In this document: positions 1 through 13,000 of the stretch, one piece after another
Layout: every line of letters begins with the position of its first letter
Position numbering within the stretch: the stretch's first letter is position 1
DNA from: Branchiostoma floridae
Taxonomy: Eukaryota > Chordata > Leptocardii > Amphioxiformes > Branchiostomatidae
DNA: 35,185 bases
Direction: 5' to 3'
NCBI RefSeq assembly: GCF_000003815.2
Contig: NC_049992.1
Coordinates: 20,878,505-20,913,689 of the forward strand
Made by a program: the position numbers and the translations under genes
The notes under the pieces: generated by a model
The model's database searches: none
What the model was told of the DNA's origin: nothing
Seen by the model: the letters and a program-made list of their open reading frames with translations, nothing else

Positions 1-797
1 TACAACTATACTCCAAGATGCCATACCGGTCTTTTTCTTCTTTCGTGTCCATCACTACTGGTGTCACTACAACTATACTAAGGCAACCACAGGGTAGTTG
101 GTAATGAGTTAGTAGGTTTGCATTAATACAGAATAAAATCATTGTTTATAAAAAAAATTATTGCTGTTTCATACATCTTAGCATCGTTTGAGTTTGGATC
201 GGAGTTTCTCCTAGGAGAGATCCCGATTGCAATCTGTACTAGGAGAATCGCCGATTCTACTAGTACAGATTGCGATCGGGATCTGTTTCTTATATCTATC
301 GTAGTTTCTCCTAGGAGAAACTCCGATCGCGATCTCTCCTAGGAGGATCGGCGATTCTCCTGGATCGTGATCTCCACTGTGACATATACATTTAAAACAA
401 TTGAGGCCACATACTTGTGATAGATTCTTGTTACTTTTTCAAAACATTTAAGATACTCTGCACTTATTTGTGGTTCTTAATATCATGGATCCTTTCAATA
501 GAAAATAAATCATCAGGTATGAAAAAATATGTTTTTGCTGAATAGCGGGCTTTTTAATTATGCGGTTAACACTGAAGTTGCACAAGCTTGAGCGAACCAC
601 AGAATGGAAGCATAAGAACTGAAATGGGAAAGATAACAACTTGCATGGTACCCAAATGTCTGTTATGTGTTTAATGACGTGGTTCGTCGACATGAACCAT
701 AAAATGATCAATAAAACCTATGGTGCCATAGAATTTTGAGATTTCGTTAATTGCAAACTTCGTAACACACTAACGTCATATCTAATGTTGAGAAAAC
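1..797. other. Non-coding flank or intron with a fold-back
   Basis: No exon-like open segment with repeat motifs is visible on the minus strand. The only structure is the CTAGGAGA fold-back at about 197-328. The minus-strand open frame at 448-711 has no family signature. Confidence 0.5.
197..328. repeat. Nested palindromic fold-back (CTAGGAGA-rich)
   Basis: The outer arm GATCGGAGTTTCTCCTAGGA (from 197) is the reverse complement of 309-328. The inner arm at about 220-243 (ATCCCGATTGCAATCTGTACTAG) nearly matches the reverse complement of about 259-282. The right outer arm itself holds a perfect 20-bp palindrome, AGTTTCTCCTAGGAGAAACT (303-322). A MITE or fold-back element is likely; no TSD was assigned. 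Confidence 0.75.
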
Positions 798-1020
798 TTG
801 CCGTGAGATCTGTGCCACCAAAAGTCGACCCGATGGTGACGTGATATTCCTGGATCCCAGTGTGGATGTCCGTGAAGCCGAGCCAGGCCAACCTGACGTG
901 AGGCGGGGCGGTGCCGTTCTGTTGGTGGTACGTCATCCAGCCGTCACGGTGACGCCATAACTGGGCAGCATGGTCGGTCTGTACGGCTAACATACCTACT
1001 GTGGGAGGGGTGGAGTCCAC
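798..1020 (-). CDS. e39: last visible FN3-like exon, 3' boundary uncertain
   Basis: Begins 'VDSTPPTVGMLAVQTDHAAQ' and contains 'VRLAWLGFTDIHTGIQEYHV' then 'TIGSTFGGTDLTA'. Acceptor TCTCCCCAG. A weak donor (GTTTTC, phase 1) gives the end at 798. Alternatively the frame runs on to a stop at 718 and this is the terminal exon. By family pattern an F-strand exon should follow, so the gene probably continues past the left edge. Confidence 0.7.
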
Positions 1021-4000
1021 CTGGGGAGAAGGGTTTAAAAAGGAGAGAAAAGATGACTTTTTTATATGTGAGGGTAGCGTTGCCCATGTTGTGACTTTGG
1101 AAACCTGTTTATTTGCTTGAGTATCTGAAATCTTGTCTTAACTAACAGAACAAGGCAACCAAAACGTACCAGAACTCCGTGAGTCTGCCCTGATGTACAC
1201 AGCTTGGCACCGTTACAGGCCACCAGCCGTACGTAGTACGTGTCCCCGTCATGTAGTGATAGGTTAGTAAACCTGAAGTCTCGGATGGAACCGGCGATCT
1301 GACGTTTGGAAAGAAGCAAAACGTTTCCATATTGGTTTATTCCAGTTCAAATAAATCATTGAATGAATCCCAACGCAAAATGAAGGTTGTATAATACTCT
1401 CTATCTTTGCCAAAAGGTTGGTACGAATTACATATTAGTTCAATCCTTCGGCGTGGTCACATTCATCGCAAGGTAATCAATAAAATACGATTACAAACTG
1501 AAGGCAGTTTAATAGTTGTAAATTGACGGTGACGGTGTAGATTTGATATCATATCAAATATCAGATCTTACAGAAAAATGATGTGTTAGATCCTTGTAAA
1601 CAATTGGGTCTGTCTGTTGCTTGTTTATTGGAAACCAAATACAAAAATGTACGGCAACCTTTGGCGTAAGTACCCACACCGTTACCTCCACAGGCTCTAT
1701 GTCCATCCCGGCCTGGTGGTGAGTGATGACTGACAGGTGCTGCCGCTCGATGGAACTCTCGGGGTCAACAACCTCCCACCTCACGGACAGGGTTGTTCTC
1801 CACACCTGAAAATGACGATAAAAAAGCGTAAGAAACTTAGCACTATTACTAATTTTCGGGATGACGATGAAAACACAAAAGTATTGCACTATTACTAATT
1901 TTGAAGACCAAAATTTATTTTCTCTGATCCCCGTAGGTACATCATGGGTTGCTTTCTTAAAGAAGAAACACAATGCAATACAAAAAAAGACAATACAATG
2001 CGGTGTAATTCAATACAATACAGTGCGATTATACACTGTCAATGCAATGCAGTATTATACAATTATAAAAATGCGATGCAAGAAATAAGATGCAATACAC
2101 AGGAATACAACGTCATAGTATTAAAACAAAACAATTTTTCGTGTAATGTTTTCGTTCAATTATATACATGCATATCATTTTGCCTGCCGCTCTAATAATA
2201 ATAATCCATAATCATATGCATGTGGGCAATTGTAAAAGTCCAAAATATTAATAAAATGATGTGATTACAACAAGGTACCTGTGTATCAGGAATAATGGAC
2301 CCCTGGGTCAGATCAAACTGTGGTTCCTCTAACATCACTGGTGAAGATTCGTCAACATAGAAGCCGTTGGACGTTCTCTCAACGTACAATCCTAATAGAA
2401 AGACAATCAGAAAACTCATTACCTCTTTTATTCTAATGTTAAAGCATGATAAAATCGTAAATACCGACCAAAACTATGTCTTGGGGCATATATTAAGGTA
2501 TTTTTCGGCAGTTTCACTTTTGCAATAAATCGGATGATTTCTGCGTTGAGATCATTTTTCTTAATAATTTTTTCTTTAAAAAAGCATAATGGGCACATCT
2601 TTGCCTTGTTTGTCAAATTCATCATCTCATCATCTTTGTCGTGAAAGTGTTAAGGACGTTTATGCTCTTAGGAGATCTTCAATGATGCAGTTTTTATCCC
2701 CACAAAGATGATGGTTGTACGTTTACTGAATGGAAATGATTCCATTTTTTAGTAATGTTGTTTGTGACGCTTTTCGATACAGTGCTTTTTTTCTATATTT
2801 TAGAGAAATGGGCAATCATCCTTCATCGTAGATAACAGACAGACCTGCTTGGTTGTATGCTCTAACTGTAATGTACACGGTATGGTTGAGTGGAAGAGGA
2901 GGATCCAGCTGGGAGATGTGGACCAACTCTGTCAGATGTAGTCGCGTGGTGCCGTACAAGTCTTCTCCGCCAGGGGTCGTGCCTGCACGCCACTCGTAGT
3001 GAGACAATCCGGAGTGTGGATCGTGGAAGCCAAACCAATGTGCTCCCAGAGTTGTTCTGGTAGATGGAGGCATAAAGATCGGTGAACATTTTAAAGAAGT
3101 GTAAAAAAATGGATTTTTGTTTTGTCTTGAAAGGGAGATGGGCGACTCGAACTTAAAAGTTCATATGCGTTGGTGGCAGTATTCTGAATCAAAGTTAAAC
3201 AATCGATTGCTTATTCCTTGACAAAGACTGGAGTTGGACAGTCGAAAGATTTGGTAAGTCCAATCTTTGAATGGGAAACTACAGTTCAACTTTGATTCTG
3301 TTTCAAACCTACCTTGATGCTTGGAAGTGACTGTCCATGTCATCCACCCCATCATACACCACCCCCGGGGCCGGAGGGGAGTTGTCGATGATGACGCCAT
3401 CAGATGAGACTGACGTACAGAGGTCTGCTGCGTTACAGGCGGTTACTGTGACGTAATACTTCTTACCGGGGACAAGGCCGAGATGACTCGCAGAAACATC
3501 TGCAGGTTTTATAGAAAAATTTCATAATCACAGTTGCGTCTCTAAATTACCTTATATACTTCACAAAGGCAAAACAATGTATATCTACCAGAAACATGAC
3601 GGCAGTTACATTTTAGGACATATAAATTTGAGTCATATACCGGTAAGCAAGCCGACATGTTCCGCTTCCATGACGTCATCACATCCGGGACATGTCCCCA
3701 CATTCCATTCGTACCCCAAAATGGCGGTGTGAGCGTCATAGAAACCCTCCCATCTGGCACGCAGCGTGTCCAGCTCCGTCTGGGAGGAAACACAAGCCAA
3801 TGGGAATGTCCCGTGTAAGATGCGTGTAGACTGCAAAATGGTGAAATGAAACCATTTTTGTTGAGTTAAATGTATGTTACTTTCGTCAACGTACCTGAAA
3901 GTCTGCGTCCTGGTGATGCGCTGATGGAACCCCGTCATAGACAACCCCAGGTTCAGGCGGGGAGCTCTCCACTACAGTCGGCCATGATACCGCGATCACT

Positions 4001-7000
4001 GACAGTCCTGCTCCGTTATACGCCTGGAGGTGGAATAGGACGACGTTGAAACAGTTTAGAACAGTTGGATTAGGAAAACATTAAAACTTTTCTATGGTTG
4101 ACCAGTATATGTCGTTAAAATAATTCGTAAAACTACTTCCTTGAGGAATATAATTTGCTAACTAAGCATCAGTACTTGAATGAACAGACGAACCTTAACA
4201 GACACATAGTAGGCATGTCCCTCTTGCAGCTGTAGATCCAGTGCTGGGTCTGACACGGCTTCTTCAGACTCCGTCCGTGTGAACGGCATGATGTCAGCAT
4301 GACCCGGGCCGGACCCCACACTCCACTCGTAGTGAGATATACCTAATGTTGACAGCATGTGATGTGGAGAAATACAAATGAGGCAGTGCAGTGTTAAAAC
4401 TCTATATGTAAGGCTACGGTGCAAAGCCAACATGCGTTCTTATTGAATGATGTGTGAATGTTAGATACCCCAAACGCAGTTGCTTTGGATGTTGGGAAGA
4501 GGATTCCAGATAACAATCATTGTCTTTCGATAGTGACATAGAAAGAATTTGGTAGAACAGTTTTATACCCTAGCTTTGAATGAATATGCAAATGAGCTAA
4601 AGACATTTAGGGTAATTGAATTGGATAATGTTGTGGCAATGTATATGTTTCTTCTCAGCATAAAAGGGTCGTATAAAATACATAAACAATGTTTTAAAAT
4701 GTGCTTAATACTAAAAGATAAAAGTATGTCTCCTACCACTCTCGGGGTCCAGGAAAACGCCGTCCCATCTCGCCGTCACTGATGACGTAGACAGATGATA
4801 ACGGCCACCGACGTCAATCTTGGCATCCGTTACCATAGGAGCGGTGACGTCAATGGTCACACCTTGTGATACACTTGTCACAGAGAATCCAACGTAGTCG
4901 GTTGCTGAGCAAAAAAATGGTGTGAGTGGATAGGATAGATTTGCACAAAAATGAAAAAAAAATCTACCATTTAATAATCCACATAAATCCGTAATTGTTC
5001 TGAAATTTACATGCAGTATAAATTTTGTGCTTGAATGAAACATCATAAGAAAACACTTACCCCTGATTGTGGCGTAATACGTGTGCCCCTGCTGTAGATG
5101 AAGGTTGTGCACGGCGGCCATGTTAGTTACACCCTGATCTCTGAAGTCCTGGATGTCTACACCACTAGGCGAAGACCCTGAAGGGTATTCAAGGTGAGGT
5201 ATATTTGGTAAATATTACGTCCATATCCTGTAATTTAGATTATTTGAACTGATCGGCAAATTGACACCAGCGCAGTCTCGTCACAATCTTAGTTGTAAGG
5301 ATACTTGTACTCACCTATTGCCAGTTCATATTTCTGTATGCCGCTGTGGTGAGATGACATCCCGTGCTCCTCCACGTCAACAAACGAGTCCCAGAAAACG
5401 TACAGTTCGGATACTGACGTCTGACATAGGTGATGAGAAATGATAATGTGTAAACCCGCTTATCGATATTGTACATAAAATTGTTTTTCGATTGTTGTTA
5501 AACACCGACATTACATTTCCTCAGCTTACCTGAAAGTCCCGGTCCCTCCTGTTGATCCACACCTGTCCAGGTAAGGGCGGTGTCAGGTCCACAGTGATAC
5601 CGTTAGAACAGGTGTCTACTTCAGCCAGGGTCTGCTCAAACGTCTCAAACTGCAGGACTGTCCTGTCGGCGTGGATACAGATGTGGTACCGCCGTCCGTG
5701 GTGGAGTTGGAGACCAGGTACGTTCACGAAATTATCCTTAGATAAACACAAACACAAAGGCTGACTTTTGTTAACCAAGGGAAGCCAATGATTCTGCATT
5801 TGGTCAATGTCAACGGAGGCTTACTGCTGACAAAGTAAGAGATCAGAAGTGCCAATTCCCAAACTGTGTCCTCAGCTATGTCTATGATTAAGAAAATTGT
5901 TCGTTGTTTATATAGTCTACCGTCCTGAATAAAATTGCGCTCCTACCGGTTGGCCTTAACCCCAGACAACGAGAAATAGTCTAAACTGCAATGCTATAGT
6001 CTTTAAAGCCCCAAATGATATTCAACAAGAATAGCTTGCTTTCGCTTTTTCTTTCTTTGGTTTCTTTTCGGAAAATCGGTAAACCATCTTATTAGGTGTA
6101 ACACATCGGTTTCGCACAATATTTACATGAGACGTAATACTAGGCTGTAAAGTTTGATTATTGGGATATATATATTGGTCACTTCTCTTTTCGATATGTA
6201 CACGAGTACTACACGTGATTGGGCGCAGAATTGGTACAACAATATAATTATTAAAATATGTACAAAAAATGCCTGTTCTAAGTTTGTCATAACACCGGAT
6301 CGATAACAAGAAGACCGCATGCACCTTACCACCATCGACAACATTGTTATCTGTGCCACTAGGCAAGACATATGCCATACAAACGACACGACATTGTTGA
6401 GCGATTTATGAGTTGATAAAATCTCTTGACTATGATGTTAACATATTATGTTACCTTTGATGTGCCACAGGCCAGCACCTCTGGACTGTCACACTCGTAG
6501 TCCGAGTAGCGCAGAGCATGCTGGGAAGTGACGTAAGCCCAGTGACGTATGGAGTCTGCAGAGATGACCTTCCAGTTGTACAGACCATGACGTAATGTCG
6601 GCCAGACAGCTGACAGTTTGGTAGAAGCTGGGGTGAACTCTTTGTCAGGCGACGACCATCTTTGGTTGGTCTCTAAGAATATGTCACTGTAGCGTAGACA
6701 AACGAATATGACAAGTCCTAATAGATATTTAGTTATGATAGTCATACTCTTAGGTTATTTTTAACAAGAAAGCAGAACTCCGAATTCAAGACCATTAGAA
6801 AGGCCGTTGATACACGTGCGGTATCTAGTACCTTATTATGCTATCAGCGTTTATGCTGGTAAGTAGGTAAGACATTATGATATTGTAGTAATTACTTTAT
6901 ATTTCATCTTACCTTTGTATTATGATCTACAAATATTACAAGGTGTTTTTGAGTTAATTAAGGGATGTGACTATAAAGCCCAACAACATCCACCCCTACC

Positions 7001-10000
7001 CAGAATGACCAGAAAATCCGGTCTGATAGCAGGCGTACCTTGTCTTGTTGGAAGACAGTTGGTCGTACTCGCCCACTGCATCGATGACAATCGGCGTGCT
7101 GAAGTCTGCCGGGTTGTCGGTGTCACAGTTGATGACATCCCGGCTAGAGCTGGAGGACAGCCCCGCCTTGTTGTAGCCTCGTACCAGCAGACGCAGGCAG
7201 TGGGTGAAGTCCAGGGGATGGTCAAACGTCACCGTGCAGGTAAGCTAGAACATATAAAATGATATTTTTTATGTATTACAGAAAATCATTTTGATGATGG
7301 TCACTACGAAATGAAGTCAACCTTCTGTGCTGTAAAGTCACTGTTGTCGATGTTAATAAGAGATGCAATGAGAGATACGAACTTGACCTGAAATAGAGTC
7401 GATTCTTGGTTACTCCGAAACAAACACCGACCTTTGTTGGGACTTTGTCTGGACAAAAATCGTGGAAGGTTCTAAAAGCGTGCCAGACTTAGGGTACATC
7501 ACTGCCAATGACATTAAGATATATTTACCTTACTGCCTGTCTGTGTGGGGTGCCCAATGGCTTGCCATGGCAGAATGACGTCACCATGTTTAGCAGGCCG
7601 TGATGACATCTCACTGGTGAGCGTCCATTCGTACCCGAGCATGTAGCTGTCGGACCCAGGTGTCATGTGACCGTGTGTGAACCGTTCCCATGTGAACGTC
7701 AGGACGCCAGCCGTGCTGTTGTAGCTGATGTCTGTGATCTGGCCAGGGATGGGAGGGTCGTGTAGAACCCGGAATCCGTCACTGAACAACGGCTACAGAA
7801 AAATATTTAGTAGATATATAATCTCCATAAGTCTCTGTTTTTTCTGTACTCTCCCTAAAATGAAGTATTGCCATAATAGTGAATAAAACATTGTACATAC
7901 AGTAATACAGACAGAAAGTATTTGGTAACGTTAATACGCACTAGTGATAAACATAAGGCAAAATGTTGTTGTTGTTGTTTTTCATTACGAAGTCTTATTT
8001 GGTTTGATTTGTCTTTGGCCAATATTTAAGGCTGTAAGTATGATATTCCCATTATTTTGATATGTTGAATCAAATGATATACTAGTGATGTGTACCTTGA
8101 AACATCCAGCTGTATGACACAGTCTCAACACAGACCGGTATTTGTCTCCACTCGTCAGACTGAGGGAGGTCCAGGTGGCTTCAGGTGACAGCTGTACATT
8201 CCTGAAGTCAGTCACCTGCTCCCAGACAGTGGCACTGAAATATTGGAAATAATAGTGATAGGGAAATTTATAACAAGCAACAATATTAATTTGACATCAA
8301 ATATTTCTATCTGAATAAATTGATTCTAAATGACTGTAACGAAGATTAACTTGTAAAAATGTGAACATGTTTAAAGGATCTGTACTGTTAGTTGTAGCTG
8401 GTATAACCACAATTTGGAATACAGCAGCTTGCTTATTGTATAAACTGCATATCCATTGCTAGAAACGCTGATCTTACCCATTAATCACATCTTCTCGCTG
8501 AAGAGACCATTCAATATGGCGGACAAACGGCCGTATGTCGTCTGTAATCGACCAATGAGCGCCGACGGCTGTTGTTGAAGCCTGATAGTTAATGTCCTCA
8601 GCGCAGTCTCCATACGGGAAACCGGCGTGGTGGGAAAACGTAATGTTATAGCCTACGGAAATAGAATTGAAAAAAATATACTTATCTTCCTCTCAATTCA
8701 ATATGATGTCAGCACATATATACATGCAGCGGGACCATAGACTATCCCTCAACAGAGACGGGGCAGATGTCGACTGTCGGACACCTTTTGAGCCATTTCT
8801 GACGTCACATGTCTGTTTAGGGTACATGACATAGAATAAGAGGATTGATCCAAAGCTTCTTGGTAGGCGGTTTACACCCTTTAAAATAGCGTTCAAGTTT
8901 TACTATGTCATCCTGAACTGTCATGAAGTTAGAATTTAGATGATTTTCTGCATTAAATGCACTTTGAGACACAGAAACCTTGACCATGTCTGCCTTACCA
9001 GGTGCATTGCATTCTTGTCCATCATAAACGTTTGTACCGTTGATGACGTCATCATCTAGTACGACCCGCACTCCGTCTGACGTCACAGATGTATTTCCTG
9101 CTTCAGTCAGGGCTATGACTGTGACGTAATACATCTAGAAAAAGGCGGCATTTTAGTGTAATGAAATGTGGGTATTAGTTTTCGCTGTCGGAACACAAGA
9201 AATACATAAGATATAAATGCGACTTTTCTGAATATAAAGCAGCTGACCTGAAACCTCTGGAGCTGTAGATGTGTCCACGAAAAATGCGTCTCAATTCCTG
9301 CATCAGCAAAAGTAATGACGTCATCAGCACCTGGTGTTGTGCCCACACCAACCTGATACGTCACGGTAAGATGTGGATGGCTGAACCCTCGCCACTCACA
9401 GTGGAGCTCTTCGGTGGTGTTCTGGAAGTCAATGTCTCCCTCGTGCTGAAAAAAAGCAATAAATTGTACACTTATTAGTGGATACTTTGTTGATACTGTC
9501 TCAATTGGGCAATTTATTTGTAGCTCATGACTAATCAAAGACAAATGAAATACAAAGAAGACATAGAACGATTAAAATGCTCTGTCGACGGAGGTTACAC
9601 TCCAGTCACAGAGTAATAATAGGTCCGAATATCTAGCCTGATGTCCTCCTACTTTACTCATAGTTTACTGTTTTCCCATATTTTGAGGCAGCGAAGAGAA
9701 GCCATAGCGGAAATATAGGATGACATCAGATTATCAAACGTCTGCTTGTATCATTTATTTTCCAGTGATGTCTGTTCTTTTGCTCCCCCGTGAAAATAGA
9801 GGCGCAGGTTCCATTGCGATATAATGATCAAAATTTGTTACATTTTTAAGATCAGTGTTCAAATGCCAAGATAATCAAGTCAGTTTTGAATTATATCTCG
9901 CTTGATTCGATCACCAAAACTACTTTAAGCTGTAGTTACAGTCAAAATCTTAGTCTCACCCCAAACACAGAAGCCTCCCGTTGTGCATCAGACACTTCCA

Positions 10001-13000
10001 TGACGACTCCTCTGGACGGTAAGTCTATAACATGTACGTACGGTCCTGACGAGGCGACCAGGCTGAGCCCAGCCGTGTTCTCCACACGGACAGACAGGTA
10101 GTACGTGTGCGTCCCGTGGAGCTGCCAGTCCAGAGATGACACGGGGACGGACACGCATACAGGTGGGAAGGTAACGTTACACAGGTCATTACCGGTGGCC
10201 GGCAGGGGTGTGAAGGGGTGCACCTCGGAGCTCCCAGGGCTGTGGCCTGTGGGAAGCCGCAGGATTCCGTCAATGAAAGGTGCAAAGTAAAGAATATTTT
10301 GGCATTACGTGAAACGTTTAAACAAGCAGTATCAGTATCAAAGTAACATGTCTATATCATACTGATTAGAGTAATGTCGTAAACATCATTTTGCTTACCA
10401 ACAGCAAACTCATACGTAATAAGAGCATCATCCCCGTCTGTCTCAAAGAACGCGTCTTCCTCCCATCGTCCCACCAGCATCTGCTGTTTATCCTGCTGTT
10501 CAAGACTCACTTTTATCTGACCAGAAAATGTCGGCGGTGTAACATCCACTATGTATGGGCCGAGGACCTGCAGATGGAGTAAACATCAGGGCTCGAAATT
10601 CATTTTTGGGATTAGGTGCACTGGTGCACCCAGCTTAAAAAGTTGGGTGGACCAAAAAAATTTTGGGTGCACCACTTAAATTTAAGTAATAACCTAATAA
10701 GAAAACTTAGTTACGAGCTATCAAATTCTTAAACAACAGACATTTTTATTATCTTTCTAACACTTAGATGTCAAGAATATGATGTACATGTATACTAAGT
10801 ATACTTTATATATTTACATACATAAACCTAAGAAAATACTTGGGTGCACCCTGTGCACCCAGAGAAAATAATTGGCTGCACAGCTCCAATTTTGGGTGCA
10901 CCTGGGTGCACATGCACCCAGTATTTCGAGCCCTGAACATTGAATATACATTCCGGCACAATGCCCAAACAGGTAACTAGCTAACGTTTTTTTTCTAACA
11001 CTTTCACTGAATTTTGACTGACCCTTCTTCAGCGTGACCAACCTTCTTCAGCGTGACCGACAATTTTGTTCCTGACCTACCGTACAATTGCTATCGACCT
11101 ATGTACCAGAAAGTCTCTAACATCTAAGTTCAGCGTTGTGTGATCCATCATGACGTGTATTCCAAGGTAGTACTGATCCGGGGGTGTCTACGAGCATCTT
11201 ACCTTAGTGGTAGCCATCTGCGCCCTGTTGATGGCCCTTATCACCAGGTAGAACTGTTTTCCCTCCCCCAGGTTGGGATGGTAGGTGCTGAAGTGCGGAC
11301 GGGAGTTTGTGGATATGAACGGAAGTACATCCGGAACGTCTGGTGACTCAGTACTGCTCAGCCCAACCTCGTAGTCATAGATGTCACTTTCCTGGTCTTG
11401 ACCGTACCAATGGACCGTCAGCTGAAATATATGCAAAAGTCCTAGTTAGCAATGATAATTTGTTATACGTTATTATTGATAGAGGTCGATATGATGTCAG
11501 ATTCAGATAATTGACTTGTCGTGCTTACTTTATTATCTTGAGACAAGTATGCTTTGGTTGACAGCGGCTCGTACACATGGCAGTCGCTGTCATCAATGTC
11601 CTTAGGATCCACCGAGCTGTTTAGAGGTTGTAAGAGTGGCCACAGTTCAATGTCATCTACCTCTCTTGACCTGTTCCTGAAACATTAGGGGACGTATGAA
11701 CGTATGATTACTCTGTCTTATTTCAGCATGCCGTATGTTAATACCCATATTCTCTTAATTTATTTCCATGTACATGTATAAAGTATATATAAATTATCAA
11801 CTTGATAAATAGTCAGGACTCACCCACACGTTGGAGCCGGATATCGGTACCCATTCCTGTCCACCATCCACACATTTCCTTCTCCGTCCTGAAGAAGTCC
11901 CGGTTTGTAGTGTGCGTTATCTACAACAACCTCCCTCAGCACGGGCGGGGTGGTGTCTACAGTCACACCGTCTGAACATACGGGTTCTGACGGCTCCAGA
12001 GCACGGTTGAAGGCCACAACAGTGCAGTAGTAGGTGCCCGGATGTGGTGCCTCCCATGTGACGTAAGTAGAAGTCGTATTCGTTCTCTGCAAAGAAAACA
12101 ATTTGTTTTTAATACATATGGCCTTCTTTGGTCAATATTGACCATAATGGTAAAATCCTAATTGATATCAGCACTACAGCGTCGACTGTGGCTAAACAGT
12201 CCTATACGAGAATGACAGTCTCTGTCACATAGGGCACATCTGTAAGCTGACTCAGGCCTGTTGCAGAGCTCTTTTCACAGGATCCGCTTTATGATTTCTT
12301 CTGCCCTGCGCATCAGTCTGGTTTCTGCTGATTTTAGCTGCCTGGACAGTGTGCATCTCCAGATGGATCTGTCATTTTGTTTTCAATATATGGCTAGATT
12401 ACATAGTATTCAAGATGTTGTTCATCTGGTTTTATGGCATCAACTTACAAAAGAATCGTTGCCAGTTGATGCCATGATCTCCAGGGTAAGGCATTCCTGT
12501 GTGATAGCGACCAGGTAAAACATGACGCCACTTTCTCTGTCAAAGAACCCTTCCCATGATGCCTGTATGATGACGTCCTGCTGGTAGTCTGTGTCTGTCT
12601 CACCGGGAAGACTGTCGTGAACATGGCCGGGTAGTGGGGGGCTGGCGTCAACTGTCACCTGGATACACGGGGAACAGTGTACGGAATAGATCATTACTAG
12701 ACAAGACTTTATGAATTATGAGTAGGACAGGTGACGAGATGTCGTATCCTTAGGTCAAAAAGAGATATCATTCAAAATCGTAATGTGCACTTGCTAAAAT
12801 AAAACTTGTACAGTCTATCGGCTACAGCCAGGAAATGAGTAAATACTCATTCCTTTTAATCATATTCTTTAGCCACATGTCACAAAATAACAATAAATTC
12901 AGGTTGCATTTTGCAGTGTTAAAATAGCAATAAATTCAGGTTGCATTTTGCGGTGTTGAAGGCTATGCTATGCAGATTTTTATCAATAAATTAAAGCGAA

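Noticed and set aside
1966-2110. CRISPR-like or tRNA-like repeat array
   Set aside because: Repeats are short, irregular and lack fixed spacers; no cloverleaf can be drawn. The region is ordinary simple sequence in an intron.
2816-2844. Extension of e35 into V-I-Y-D-E-G
   Set aside because: It ends in a stop without a GT donor that would join e36; the GTCTGT donor at phase 1 restores the expected N-Q-A-G-L-Y.
6660-6745. Extension of e26 upstream to an apparent Met start
   Set aside because: The hydrophobic start looks like a signal peptide, but the e25 junction needs phase 2 entry at 6659, and the sequence upstream lacks repeat motifs.
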